NCBI GenBank assembly: GCA_031771865.1
Contig: JASISA010000002.1
Location: 248,001-312,000 of the forward strand
Origin: Nothophaeocryptopus gaeumannii
Taxonomy: Eukaryota; Ascomycota; Dothideomycetes; Mycosphaerellales; Mycosphaerellaceae
Direction: 5' to 3'
Length of the DNA: 64,000 bases
Shown: piece by piece, positions 42,203 to 54,009 of the stretch
Numbering within the stretch: position 1 is the stretch's first letter
Layout of the letters: every line of letters begins with the position of its first letter
Notes under the pieces: generated by a model
Database searches by the model: none
What the model was told of the DNA's origin: nothing
What the model saw: the letters and a program-made list of their open reading frames with translations, nothing else
Made by a program: the position numbers and the translations under genes

Positions 42203-43831
42203 TCACGCCTTAGCGTCAGCAACATCCTGGATCATCTCGACATCATCTCCCTTCTCATCCTCTATGATCACGCTCATTTGCCTGTGAACATCCTCCGACT
42301 TCGCGAACAGTCTGTCAACGTCTTCGAGAGCGAGACCCTTGGTTTCTGGGAAGAAGAGGTAGATGATGGGCACCCAGGTAGCGTTGAGGACCTACAAGAT
42401 ATTTAGCGAAGTTGTGCAGCAGATACGATGGTGAGATCACTTACGGCGAAGATGATATAGGTCTTGTATCCGATATTGCGGATAGCTGGAGGCGTAATAT
42501 ACACGATCAAGAAGTTCTAGGGGCAATGTCAGCAACTCTGGCATCACGTTTAAAGGGCACACAATTTTACTCACGCAGATCCAGTTACTCGCAGTGGAGA
42601 TCGACGACCCACGCTGCCTGAGCTTCAACGGCAGAATCTCCGAGGGATACACCCACACAGTCGCCTGGAAACCAATTGTGAAGGCACCCTGGAAGATGAA
42701 TAGCATAGCCGCGGCACCAGCACCACACGCCGTAGCGATCGAAGTATCATTTTGCACATTCCAGATGAGACCGGTCTGTACAACCATGACGGCCGCCATC
42801 AAGCTGATCATAGACAAGAACAACGGTCGTCGTCCGACACGATCGATCAGGACCCAAGGGATGAAAGAAGCCACGAAGAACCAGGTGTTCAGGAAGCCGG
42901 ACATGAGTGCCGACATGTGCGAGCTGAAGCCCAAGCTCTTCTGAAAGAGGGTGTTGGAGTAGTAAATCAAAGCGTTAATGCCACCGAGCTGTTGGAAGAT
43001 TTGGATGCCGCAAGCAATCAGGAATCGCCGTCGGGATTGGATGTCGTCTTCCTTGAGCAAGTCGCTCCATTTTCCGGCACCGATGGAAGATTCGTATGCC
43101 ACGGTATTGACGATATCAGTGTGCATCCTCACGATAGCCGTATCGCTCATCTTCTTCTTGTTCAGCTTGCGAAGCACATCCAGAGCCTCTTCATTTCGAT
43201 GATGGGAGATAAGCCAGCGAGGGGTTTCCGGAATGACCATGATGATGAACATCATTGGGACCAGGAAGACGCATTGCAAAATGACTGGTACTCTCCAGGA
43301 ATAGCTTGGCCCGCTTGCGATTGTTCCGAACCCGTAGTCAATCCAGTAAACTAGCATAATTCCAAAATTGAGACAGGAGAGTTGTGCGCAGACATAGATT
43401 CCTCTCGTTGCTTTGGGAGCAAACTCGGCCATCATGACTGGGACAGTAGAATTGATGAATCCCATCCCCACGCCCGAAACGATTCTCGCAATGATCATGT
43501 GTGCGATCGTGTACGCCGTCGCCTGAAGTAGTGCACCCACGATCATGATCACCACTCCGATGAAGATACTCCTTCGTCGTCCTAGTCCTTCTCCGATGAA
43601 TGAAGTGATGATAGCTCCGAAGAAACATCCAACCTCATAGATGGCGACGATCAGGGCAATCATGTTTGTGCCCCAGTTGGAGTCTGGGTCGATGTTGAAT
43701 GTCCCGTCGAAGGAGGGCGAGTTGACAACGCCGCCCATGAGGCCATTGTCGTAGCCGATGAGGAAGAAGCCGAGACAGGCGAGGAGGGAGACGCTGTAGA
43801 GGAGCGCGTTGCCTTCTAGTTGGGCCTTCAT
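42203..43831 (-). CDS. MFS hexose-type sugar transporter
   Basis: Three exons, complement(42575..43831), complement(42445..42516) and complement(42203..42391), all phase 0; 505 residues from the ATG at 43831 (MKAQLEGNALL). The sugar-porter signature is complete: GYDNGLMGGVVNSPSF in helix 1, GEGLGRRRSIF, PETPRWLISHHR, QQLGGINALIYYSNTLF, DRVGRRPLF and FFPETKGLALEDVD near the end. GINALIYY is the sugar-binding helix 7. Twelve membrane segments are expected at the plasma membrane. The substrate could be a hexose, pentose or sugar acid. It lies next to a gluconolactonase-like gene and a Zn2Cys6 regulator. Confidence 0.94.
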
Positions 43832-44917
43832 CTTCGTTCTTTTCTTGCAGCAAGCCTGCTGCAGATTCTTGCGAATGTGTTGTGTTCGATCGTCTTCGTA
43901 GTCACGCCGCCAGATGGCAGCTTTAAAGTGTCTCCGCCGTTCCCAGAAGGAGGTGTACTTTTGAAGGTTGTTTGATGATGTGAAGCGTGTTTCAACGTAT
44001 CGAAAAGGTGTGGTCCAGTAACAGACTAGATAGAGCCAGCAAGCCCGGTCTAGATTGAGTGGGACACAAGCTTCGAAGGAATGCGATCCGAACCAGAGCC
44101 TTCTCAAAATAAGTGAATACACTCACTCGTAGACGAGATAGCAATCCGACAAATCTCCAGAAGGAGAGTGAGTGGCATCAGTCCACGTATTATGCTCTCC
44201 GTCGGTATTCGATCGCCATGTCTAAGTTTACTCCATGCTCCAGACTGGGGTGCTCCAGGTTAGCTCCACGCTTTTATGCCCCGGAATACATGTGCAGTCA
44301 AGCTTTCGTGCATGGGGCATCTTGTCTGGAGTGCATTCTGCATGTTCCTTGCTAGGGATGTTGATCCGCAATCCATTACATCCGCATCCGCTATGGACTA
44401 ACGTGTTCATAGTAGACGTAGATATAGCCACTACGTCCATAAGTGGGTCCCTAAGGCGGCGGCGGCGACGACGAAGAGGTGAAGGAAGCAGCCTACTTCT
44501 ACGCTAGGCCGACCTCTTGAGGCATCTCCATCTCGATATATAGGGAGGCACACTTGCTTTCGAACCTGAAAGCAGAGTTCATCGCTGTCCTTACCAGGGA
44601 GGCTCTACCTCAAGGGCTGGCTAAGGCTGTCTCCTATATAACTGATAATGTGGTCCATACTGTGGACCTGACGGACGTAGTTACAGCCATTATGGACCAC
44701 CACCCCTATTCCTTGCTGACCCGTGGACGGGGTTTGACGGCTCAATCGCGGCGACGTGTGGAGAGATTGCGCGTGATAGCGGCTTTGGGAAGCTTCGACT
44801 GGAGCTGTTTGGGAAGTTGCATTGCCGAGATTTGAACATCGAGTATAGAAAGGCGATAGCTTGAAACGGCAAGAGAGAGGACTGGCTTGGTTGCCTGCTT
44901 GTATTACGAGTGTGAAG
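43832..44917. other. Divergent promoter region, no gene seen
   Basis: Separates the transporter (minus) from the lactonase-like gene (plus). The part at 44,230-44,830 has a GGC/GAC-rich run near 44,458-44,480 and an odd frame (44554-44835) without any domain or ATG support; it may be a degraded repeat. If the flanking genes are co-regulated, shared sites should lie here. Confidence 0.4.
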
Positions 44918-46224
44918 ATGGCGTTGCCAGCCAATTGCAAGGTGAGTTTGGCCGCCTTCCTGACCTACGTCACACAAGCTGAAATCGAGGATAGCGAGTC
45001 CCCAGAGAACATCGGCTCTTCGTCGAGCAAGCGCTCGCCAGGAAAGAATTCTCCGAGTCGCACTTTGCCATCTACGACGATGCTTTCCTGGAGATTCTGG
45101 GGGAAACCCCAAGCATCTCACTCGAAGTGGAGAAGGACTGGCCATTCGCTCACGAAGCCGGAGTCTACTTCCCAGACCAGGATGCTCTCTACATTACCAG
45201 CAACGGCCTGAATACCGATGCCGGTAGAGCCATCAAGATTGGCAAACTGACCAGAGACTCATCCACCAGGAAATGGACTTACGAAGAGCTCAAGACGGAG
45301 GTGCAGATGGGAAATGGGGGCATCAACTATCAAGGTGGAGTGCTTTGGTGTGACCAAGGCCACAAGACGACTCCTGGTGGTTTGGTTCTGATGGAGCCTC
45401 GCCCACCGTATGCGACCAAGACGCTCATCTCCTCGTACCATCACAGGCAGTTCACGAGCGTCAATGATGTGGTCATACATACCGACGGAAGTATCTGGTT
45501 TACAGACCCGATCTATGGCTATGAGCAGGGATTCCGGCCAGAGCCTCAATTGCCGTGCCAGGTCTACAGGTGAGTATAGGCTATCGAAGATGATTAGTAC
45601 GGGCTTGGGCTGAGTAGCTGCCAACCTCGGCATACAGGTTCGATCCAGAGTCTGGGGATGTACGCGTGGTTGCAGATGGCTTCGGCCGACCTAACGGGCT
45701 TTGCTTCTCGCCGGATGAGAAGACGATGTATGTTACAGACACGGACTGGATCCATGGAGACGGAACGACGGACTTGACAAGGGCAAGCCATGTGTGAGTA
45801 CCACGTGGAGCCCCGTCCGCAGGGTTTTGAGGCTTATGCGACTTGCAGCTACGCATTCGATGTGCTCGAGAGGCAGGGAAGTCAATTCCTCGCCAACAGA
45901 CGCGTCTTTGCGATGTGCGACGAAGGTAGGTTTCCGCGGTTTACGGCCGTTACAGCAGCGTCATCTAATCCGCTCGCAGGCATCCCAGATGGCATCAAAT
46001 GCGATCTTCAAGGCAATGTCTACAGCGGCTGTGGAGATGGCGTTCATGTCTGGACTCCTGGGGCCAAGTTGATTGGCAAGATCAAGGTAAAAGGAGGTGT
46101 GGCAAATTTCTGCTTTGGACGGAGGGGCGAGATGTTCCTGCTGAACGAGGAGAGATTCTGGGTTGCCGAGTTCAGTCCAAAGGTGCATGGTGCCTTGTTA
46201 GCCAACATGAAGATAGATGTGTAG
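44918..46224 (+). CDS. SMP-30/gluconolactonase/LRE-like lactonohydrolase
   Basis: Five exons with agreeing phases: 44918..44941, 44995..45569, 45638..45793, 45849..45925 and 45980..46224; 358 residues. The tiny first exon (MALPANCK) is the least certain part. The beta-propeller marks are clear: QFTSVNDVVIHTDGSIWFTD (the N-D metal-binding blade), ADGFGRPNGLCFSPDEKTMY with VTDTD, and the IPDGIKCDLQGNVYSGCGDG blade with its Asp ligand. Fungal members hydrolyse aldonolactones or other lactones with a bound divalent cation. No signal peptide is seen, so the product is probably intracellular. It stands head-to-head with a sugar transporter, which fits sugar-acid metabolism. Confidence 0.9.
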
Positions 46225-46994
46225 CAGCAGAGGGTACAGTGAAGTAGTTCACCGAAAGCCTGGTAGGAAGCTTGATAGACCCACTTATCTATAGAACAGA
46301 ACATGTGGCCTTCAGTTGCCGTTGGCTGGTCACCGCGGCCGTCACCATCTCGCTTCGCTTCGCTTCTCGGCACTCGACACAGACTAACTTTTCTGTATTA
46401 TTTCAGATGTTGGTCTTCCATGACCCTCACCAAAAGCAGGCCAAGGCAAATGAACCAACGGTAGTCTCACTTGCAATGTCGATGATGGTCTATAGTCAAG
46501 GACGTCAGGTGGCTGCTATGTACAGATGGTGGTGCGCAGACTACCGGCCAAGGTTTGCGCAGTAATGTCGGCTGTCTCGATGGTGCTCAGCAAGATAGGG
46601 TTCGTTGCCTGAGCTTAAGAAGCAGGCCGTCACATGTACGAAGTAGTTGTCAGCGGTGCCAGCGGTGCCAGCCTTCTCCGGGCCTCGATCATCGCCTTCG
46701 CGGAGAAAGCGGGGACAGAGACAGAGGGGATAGCCTTAACCGCCAGCTTCCGTGGTCGTCGTCCAAGCCTGAGCCTGCGTTTGCGTCTGCTGCCGTGTGC
46801 GTGTGTGCGTGTGCGTGTTTTGGCGGCGGCAGTGAAGACTCCTGCTGCGCGTCTTCCTTCCTTGGACCGTCGCTGCTTCACCAAGCAGTCGCCGTCAGTC
46901 GGCACCCACCCAACCCAACCAACCAACCAACCAACCTACAGGACCGCTCCGCTCCGCTCCACCATCGACATCACGCCTGTGCGACTGTGCGACC
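46225..46994. other. Intergenic region with short tandem repeats
   Basis: Promoter and long leader of the Zn2Cys6 regulator. It holds CAGCGGTGC repeated in tandem near 46,650-46,670, GTGTGCGTGTGTGC-like runs and the CCAA repeat at 46915-46936. The overlapping frames here are low-complexity and not believable genes. Confidence 0.5.
46915..46936. repeat. (CCAA)n tetranucleotide repeat
   Basis: Five CCAA units in a row, about 60 bp before the start of the Zn2Cys6 regulator, probably in its 5' leader. Confidence 0.85.
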
Positions 46995-49728
46995 ATGGAC
47001 CATCACCAAGCCGCCCAGCAACAGCAACACCAACAGCAACACCAACAGCAACAGCACCACCAAGGCGACGCATATCGCCAGACGCCCTTGAGCAGTCACG
47101 AGCGCGATGAGAGCTCGCCCGAGAGCCCTGGCACTGGGAAGCCCGTCAAGTCGGGCCCCAAATCAGAGCGTGAGAAACGCACCTACCGCGCGTGTCTCCA
47201 TTGCAGGCAAAGAAAGTCTCGTTGCGATCTGTGAGTGCTTTCGCTATTCTGGTACAAACAAAACACAAGCCGTGGCAGGGGGCGTGGCATTTGCTGCTCT
47301 TTGACCATTAATTAATTGTCCTCATCATTGCCGTCCACAACCGATGTGGCACGGCTCATCGTCCGCTCTGGGCGAAAAGCCTATGCATATCATCGCAACT
47401 CAGATCTGACGGCCTCGCTATCTGTCGGCACAGAGTGCTTGCCGCTTTCACCAAACATTTGAGATGCCGATACCGATGAAACAGCTGACGTCTCGCTTGC
47501 AGGTACAGCAGTGGAGAACCCGGCCGTCCTCCGTGCGAGCGGTGCATCCGCGAACAGCACGAGTGCATCCTCGGTGGCTCCCGCCGAGGAGGCCGAAGAG
47601 TCAAGCGAACCACAGACACTCCGGGCACCGCAAACTCCACCCCAGGCCAAGTACCGACCATCGAAAACGTCCTCAGGCCAGCTCCGATACAGCCACCCCG
47701 GACTGACCAACATGACCCAACTCAAAGTCGTCAGCAGAGCCTACCGAGTTGGAGCTCACTCAATCCGGATTCGAGGACGCTCCCGCCTCTGTCCAATGAT
47801 GGAGCTGTCACGCCAACCGCTAAGATGACCGTAGACGACAGTGTCGCTTCGACGGATCTGCAGAACCCTGCTGATGCTCTGGAGTTCCTCGCCCACGTGG
47901 CGGAGCGAGACTCTGGAAGCAATCAATTGCCTCCCATGCATAGCGCCGTCTATGGAAGGCCGGCCCATCCACAGATGCCTATGCCGAGTAATGCTGGCCA
48001 TGATGGTGCACGTTCGCTCAATCATCAGACGCCTAGCAATGTAATCGACTATCCTCCGTTGTCGCAGGGCAAGCTCAGCTTGGATATGATCCAGGCGTTG
48101 CTGTATCAGTGAGTGTGCCAACTCGTCCATCACCCTCTGCCAGCTGACAATCGTATAGCTATGAGGACAAATACCACCCCTTCTTTCCGTTGGCCAACCC
48201 GGCGGCCATGGACCCGAACAATTTGCCGACCATCGCCGCCAAAGAACCGCATCTGCTAGCCGCCATACTTACAGTCGCGTCGAAAGACGAGAAAGACTGG
48301 TGGCAAGTGCATGAAGAATGCTCGGCACACATGCAATCACTCGTGGCCAGTCTGGTCTACAGCGGCTCAGGTTCAGTCGAGGCTGTCGAAGCAATGCTGA
48401 TCCTGTCTGAATGGGTACCGAGGAGACCACACTCCACTCCAGCTATCGGACGTGGTGAAGAAGACCAAGCTGCCTGGATGTATGTCGGGACTGCCATTCG
48501 GATCGGCTATCTTCTCGGTATCGACCGGACAGGATTCCGTACCGACAGTGAATCACAGTCGGCGGATCTGAACCGCAAAAGACTCGCGTGGGCCAGCTGC
48601 TATACCTGCGACAGACAGATATCTGTCCGAATAGGCAAGGCGTTCTGGTCTCGTGGGCCCGGTCCTATGACAGCACTGCGCGCGCAGGACTTTCCAAGCT
48701 TGCAGTCAAGGTCTGCCATGCATCGACACGACGACTTCGCAGCTATCTACCAGGCCAATCTGGAACTTACACAGTTATTCAGTAATGCACACGATGTCCT
48801 CTACGCTACAAAAAGCAGATCGAATCAGCTCAACTTTGGAGGCGAGTATGTCAAGTACATTGACGACTTCAGGGTAGCGCTGCGACATTGGAACGACTCA
48901 TGGGGAACATTCGCCTGCTCGCCTCCCCTCAAAGCGAGCTTGATTCTCTCTTACGAATACCTACGGCTTTACGTGAACGCCTTCGCATATCAAGCGACAC
49001 TGAATCGCTTAATCCAGAAGATGAGGGAAGCGATGGATAATGGACAGCAATCCCGTCCGATAGCATACCCATTTGCAGACGTTGCTGCGACACCCGACGC
49101 GCGCTTCATCTACGACGCTATAGACGCTGCGAAAGCACTCTTAAGCACCTTCTGCAGCTTCGTCGATCCTTACGAGACCTTTCGGTTCATGCCGCTGCGG
49201 TACTACTTGTATGTCATTTACTCCGCGGTCTTCTTGTACAAAGCAAGATCCACTGGTGTCATGGGCGGCGATACTAGAGGTACCGTCAAGCGACTCATCA
49301 ACGACACCATGGACAATCTGCAGAAGTCGAGTGCTTGCGCAAATGATGTCGGTGACCGATACTCGCGGCTGGTTCGACTGCTCTGGAGAAAGCCACCTGG
49401 TCGAGGAAGTATTGCTGAGCCAAGTGACATTACCAGGCCACAGACCGCTGCGCAGAACGGAGGTCCTGGTGCACCACCTAGGAGTACTGATACACAACCC
49501 TTGGATACAGCGCCTCCTTCGATCAATCAGTTCAGCTGGCTCGATCTTGGCGCTGTTGGCGACTTTGCTGTGGAGAACAACAACTCGGTTGCTGGCAGCA
49601 GCATGATCGATCAGCTGGAGGTTGATTCTGCCGATGGATTTTCGCAGTTTGACCCAGCAAGCATGATGATCTCGCCCGGGCAGTTCCCGGCATGGAATGG
49701 GTATTCGCCTTCCGGCATCATCTTCTAG
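46995..49728 (+). CDS. Zn2Cys6 transcription factor with fungal-specific TF domain
   Basis: Three exons, 46995..47230, 47503..48108 and 48159..49728, agreeing in phase; 803 residues. The binuclear zinc cluster is split by the first intron and is complete only after splicing: C67-x2-C70-x6-C77-x12-C90-x2-C93-x6-C100. The N-terminus is a polyglutamine/histidine run (residues 8-22). The third exon begins with YEDKYHPFFPLANP, with EPHLLAAILTVASKDE, the start of the middle homology region, and WMYVGTAIRIGYLLGIDRTG further on, typical of the Fungal_trans domain. It is a DNA-binding activator or repressor in the nucleus; target genes are unknown. It lies 0.8 kb from the lactonase-like gene and could control it and the transporter, which is inference. 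Confidence 0.92.
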
Positions 49729-50112
49729 GCCTGAACGGAGCACAGAATTTGTTATCGATTCACGTTGTTTGCGATTTGCATCATAGAGGATTGCGAGGCA
49801 AGTGTGGCAATTCACTAATTTGAGGTAGCGCCTCACAGCAAGCAATTTTACGACATATGGGAGAGAATTCTTGTCGTCGGCTCTCACAGCCTCAGCATCA
49901 TGCCTATACACTCGCTTCACAATTGCGTAGTCAAGACCGGAGCTCACCATTCAGGCGCTGCAACACATGAGCATGTATATAAGAGCGTACGCAACGCTGA
50001 GGGAGTCACCATCGCAAACTTCGACAACCTCACACAAACGAACTTTGGAAACCAACAATTGCCACATCACCGAGACCAGGATGCAGCACCGTGACCAACT
50101 GCGAGTACCCCA
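49729..50112. other. Intergenic region, no gene seen
   Basis: 3' flank of the regulator gene and upstream sequence of a small hypothetical gene; nothing else recognised. Confidence 0.5.
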
Positions 50113-50496
50113 ATGCGAGGATCCTCCTCACTCAATGATTTCGCGACCGCTGAACTATTCCTCGAGGCCACAGCACCCGGGACTCCTGAGGAGACACCAT
50201 CCCGGGATACTGGATCGCAAGCCACCTTAACGCCTGCTGATGCTCCGTCCACCTACGAGGACACCCTGGAGGACTACGACGTCCCCACTATCAGCGCCTC
50301 GCAGGAGCTCTGGGGGAGCGTACTGCGGCATCGCGAGCTCGGTATCGCCGCGATGATTGGGGAAGTCGAGAGCCTTGGAATAGATATGGAAACTTTTGGG
50401 ACGATGAGAGCCACGGGACGAGCTGGCGAGCATGAAAAGGCACTCATGGCGTATTGCATGATCAATATGCTGCATCTTTGGGGAGCGTTGCGATAA
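50113..50496 (+). CDS. Small hypothetical protein
   Basis: Single exon, 127 residues from the ATG at 50113. The first half is Thr/Pro/Glu-rich and probably disordered. The second half is helical (about residues 62-125: SASQELWGSVLRHRELGIAA, then EHEKALMAYCMINMLHLWGA). No signal peptide and no recognised family. It lies tail-to-tail with the S29 gene, leaving about 145 bp between stops. The clean ATG frame and sensible composition speak for a gene; lack of any match I know speaks against. Confidence 0.4.
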   Translation: MRGSSSLNDFATAELFLEATAPGTPEETPSRDTGSQATLTPADAPSTYEDTLEDYDVPTISASQELWGSVLRHRELGIAAMIGEVESLGIDMETFGTMRATGRAGEHEKALMAYCMINMLHLWGALR

Positions 50497-50641
50497 AGTA
50501 GAGTGCTAGTTATTCCGCAGCGCTCTTTACGCAACATCTTGGAGCATATCATGAAATTCGTGCATTCAGCATTGTCTGCTTCTCAGACGCGTCACATTGC
50601 GATCAAAACGTCTTGCCTTCCATTTCCCTCTTTGCACGCAT

Positions 50642-50947
50642 CTACCGCATCTATTCACAGCCTTGTCAGTCCAGTTTCCACATCTTCTGAAATCTCATTC
50701 TTTATACTGACCTTCTTGAACCCAATATCCTCAGCTTTCTCCCTGAAAGCCTGACGGCTCATGTTCAGACCGTACTTGCGAATGACACCGGACTTTTTCC
50801 TGTCGCCGGTGACACGGCTATCCCACAGATCAGACTTTTCTCACCCATCACTCTTCTCCCATGGTCTCTGGATTGTGGTACTTACCAGCCGCGAGAGCCC
50901 TTGCCGTAGGTACGTGGGCGAGAGTAGTAGACTGTGTCGTGAGACAT
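50642..50947 (-). CDS. RPS29: 40S ribosomal protein S29 (uS14) lacking most zinc ligands
   Basis: Three exons, complement(50886..50947), complement(50712..50817) and complement(50642..50650), with agreeing phases; 58 residues. The opening YYSRPRTYGKGSRG and the core SGVIRKYGLN, FREKAEDIGFKK are those of eukaryotic S29, a small-subunit head protein near the decoding region. The usual protein binds one zinc through two C-x2-C pairs. Here C21 is kept, but the partners are T24, S41 and A44, and the loop between the pairs is two residues longer, so 58 instead of the usual 56. The last exon is only nine bases: Met, Arg and the stop. Its donor is GTCAGT and the branch site CTGAC. No ordinary zinc-type copy lies in the window. 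The short ORF was found by splicing, not length. Confidence 0.88.
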
Positions 50948-51348
50948 TTTGGAAGCGGTGTTTGGTAGTGACGCTGAGATAAGACGGGCCTTGAAGGAGT
51001 TCGTCACCGGTCGCAAAATATGAGAATTTGCGAGGTGTGGTGTTGGTGCGTGGGTTGGTGAGAGACCTTGATGTCCTTTTCTTTTGCCAAGATTCTGGCT
51101 CTGGTACTTGGCTGGGGTTGATGGGACGTGTGATTTGCGATTCTCCCATCTGTACTTTACGAGACACCTTAGAAACAGTAAATTGCTGGAGGCTCATGTT
51201 GATTTTACATCCACAGTCATTCGAATAAAGGGTGGCGTTCCCAGCGCCTTGCCCTTTTTTTTCACGCACATTGGGCATGTCTGACCTTGCCCATACCCGA
51301 CCAGCTCCCGCGAACATTCCCAGAAAGCAATTTCCGTGGAAGGACCCT
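50948..51348. other. Promoter and leader of the S29 gene
   Basis: Upstream of the S29 start. A 158-codon minus-strand frame covers it but overlaps the S29 exons in another frame and has no domain. A 5' leader intron is possible, as is usual for fungal ribosomal protein genes, but cannot be fixed here. Confidence 0.5.
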
Positions 51349-52720
51349 CTATATCGGCTTCGGCGGCGGCTGCCTCCTCTCCTTACTTAACTGACTATAC
51401 GGCGCAACCGGTAACGGTTTCTCTCCCGAACTCGAATCTTGCCTCGCCAGTTCAATCGCCTCAACGCCAACACCGCTCTTCCCTCCTCCCAGAATATTCG
51501 TCTCTGATCCATCGAGTCCCAACTCCGTCGCCACGGTATCATCCATCCTCGCATACTTCTTCTGACCTCTTTTCGATCTTTCAAGATTCGAGAGTTCAGA
51601 GGCTCCAGACACCCCCTTGGGAGCAGATTGGCCGGTTCGTGATGTGTTGCCGTAGGACTCGCCGAGGAGGCGGGGCGCGACGTGTTTGAGGAAGAGGCGG
51701 AGGATGGGCAGACAGCCGCAGATTACGACGAGGTTGCCTTCGATGCAGATCCAGGTTGCGGGTGTGGCTAGAGCCCTGGTGAGGGGGGTCAGTGAAGGGA
51801 TGTGAGCTGGAACCTCAGGAATACGCTTACCAGGACAGGTCCGCATTCTTGATCAGGGGCGGCAGCAGGCAGATACGAATCACACTTGTTACCATCGTCA
51901 AGGAGCCAATAGAAAAGATGATCATGAGACCAATCTTTTGGCGAGTAGGAACTTGAAGCTTCTTCAACATAGGCATTGGTAAGAGCTGGCAAGGTGTCAG
52001 TCTGATGCTCTGAGGGTGAAAATGCGCCTTTATCTCTCGACACACCAGCATGATCACATCCGTGGCCGCATTGAGTCCTGCCGTAGCCAGATAGATTGCC
52101 CCCTGATTCACACAGTGACCAGCTGTGATGGTGGGATCCCATACCCTGGCCAAAGGAGTGCAAGCGAAGATGAGCGCTAGCGTTAGAGCAGTGCTAAAGG
52201 ATACGACAAGTGCCATAGTCGCGTAGATCGCATAGGTGAACCACTTCTCTCGAGAAAGCTTGAGGTAGAATATCAGGATCGAAAACTTCGCCAAAGCCAT
52301 CACGAGTAGGTACATCACAGCATCCACTGCAGTGATCTGGGCCAGCTTTTTGAAGGTGTCGACACTGATATCCCAGACATGAGCCCCGATGATGTGGATG
52401 ATCATGTAGTACACGATTGTGACTTGGACTGCCATGGATAGGCACTGCGAAGTCGTCAGGTGCTATCATCAAAAGTCCATGTGTATACAATATGCACGTA
52501 CCCAAGACAATATAAGTGCGACATCGTCAATGCCGAATATGCGAGCCAGGAATGCTTTAGTGTATATGCGGATGAGTAAGAAGCCAGTCGAAAATACCAT
52601 TCCCACAATGGCGACCACTATAGACGCAGATGTATGCTTAGTTTTCGGATTGTCCAAATTTGATGTGAATCCAGGAGGTGCTGCAGCCGCAGGAAGACTG
52701 CCTGTATCCGTAGTTGACAT
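51349..52720 (-). CDS. Pth11-like rhodopsin-domain integral membrane protein
   Basis: Four exons, complement(52502..52720), complement(52046..52444), complement(51831..51985) and complement(51349..51775), with agreeing phases; 399 residues. Seven hydrophobic segments follow a short N-terminus: VVAIVGMVFSTGFLLIRIYT, DDVALILSW after KAFLARIFGI, IVYYMIIHIIGAHVWDI, YLLVMALAKFSILIFYLKLS, ALVVSFSTALTLALIFACTP, then LLPMPMLKKLQVPTRQKIGL, MVTSVIRICLL and the last helix in WICIEGNLVVICGCLPILRL. This is the fungal rhodopsin-like (SAT4/Pth11-related) domain. Many Pezizomycotina have dozens; a few sense surfaces or plant signals. There is no CFEM domain in front. The cytosolic tail of about 100 residues is Ser/Lys-rich and disordered. 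Confidence 0.9.
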
Positions 52721-54009
52721 GGTCGAACTGCTTCGAGATCTTTCGCAATGGACTTGGGTCTTGCTTCTGACGAGCAACGTTAAAGTCCTCGAGCGCAAGG
52801 ACTGTTTCAAGTAGGACAGCTCTTACTCCAATGTCAGGAGAAGACAGCAGAGGGGCAAAATTGAAGCAACTCTGTTGGGTAGGCCAGCGCAGATGGGGCT
52901 TCGCGTTGTAGTTGAGTTGGGAAGGGAGACCTGATTTCCTACACGCCGAAAGCGATCTTGCTCGGAAGAATCATCCTATAGGGAATGTTTTTACGAGCAT
53001 CGCACGGACTGTTGTTGCTCTGTTCTGTCTGAAGGAGGTGCAAATCAGAGTTCAAGATCCATGTCCATTTTCGAATTTGTCAAAGTCATCTTGCGGGAGT
53101 GATAAGTCCCTCGATGGTGAGCTGTGAGCGTATTACCGTATCTCTAATGAGTGGACGCAAGACTCTGCCAACAGATTCATCGTCATCGGGCGTTCGAGGT
53201 GTTGCCATCGAAGCAAACCCATTGTGCGCAGAAGACTCCAGGAACACAAAGAGCAGAGCTTAGGCCGCGGTGAGCAACAGCAACGAACAATTGGCCGAGG
53301 GTACCGTACAGAAACTTAGGGTTGGAGAGCAGTTGTGCCATTCGAAGCTCGTTACAAATATCCGCTGCTGAACCTTCTGCATGCCTTGGTCAATCGATTG
53401 TGCCTGGCGTGGCCGCTGCAATCTGGATATTGACATTCGCTGAGGATATACTGAAGACGTCGACTGCGATACGAGAGCGCGATAGTTGGACTCCTATGCA
53501 GGAACGAAAGCATGCTTGTAGGCGGTCGGTCTTGCATTCTCTCTTGATGTGACCTCCAAGCTTAACGGAAGATTGCCGATTATCACGATCATGGATCCCT
53601 TGTCCCACCCGAGCTGCGTCCCGGGACTGCTCCAGCTCTTGCGGGCTTCTCTGTTGGTTCATGGGTCACCGGAGACACGTATGCCGTACCACAGCTGTGA
53701 ATCGATTCTCTGAACTGGGCTCGTCACCAGATGAATGCAATAATGTAGGCCAGTCAGGGCTCCTCTGGAGAGCGTTGCATGACCAACCATGAACCTAGAA
53801 TAAGCTCAAATGACAAAAGTCAAAAGCAAAAGTCTCGTGTACCCCTTAGTCGGAAGACAGGCAAAACGATCCAGATGTCGTTCAATCAGACCAGCGTTCC
53901 TGACTAGGTCACCAACGGACATGCACAGACGTTGCATGCGCGCCTCATGTTGTCCTTTTCTCCCCATCTTCGCGAGAGAGGAAAGCACACCAGAAGTGAC
54001 CGTCCTAAC
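52721..54009. other. Intergenic region, no gene seen
   Basis: About 1.3 kb between the Pth11-like gene (minus) and the flavoprotein gene (plus), so it must hold both promoters. Only short overlapping frames are present. Confidence 0.5.

Noticed and set aside
44230..44835. Possible transposon or retroelement remnant
   Set aside because: Odd composition and a weak frame, but no terminal repeats, no target-site duplication and no transposase or reverse transcriptase motif.
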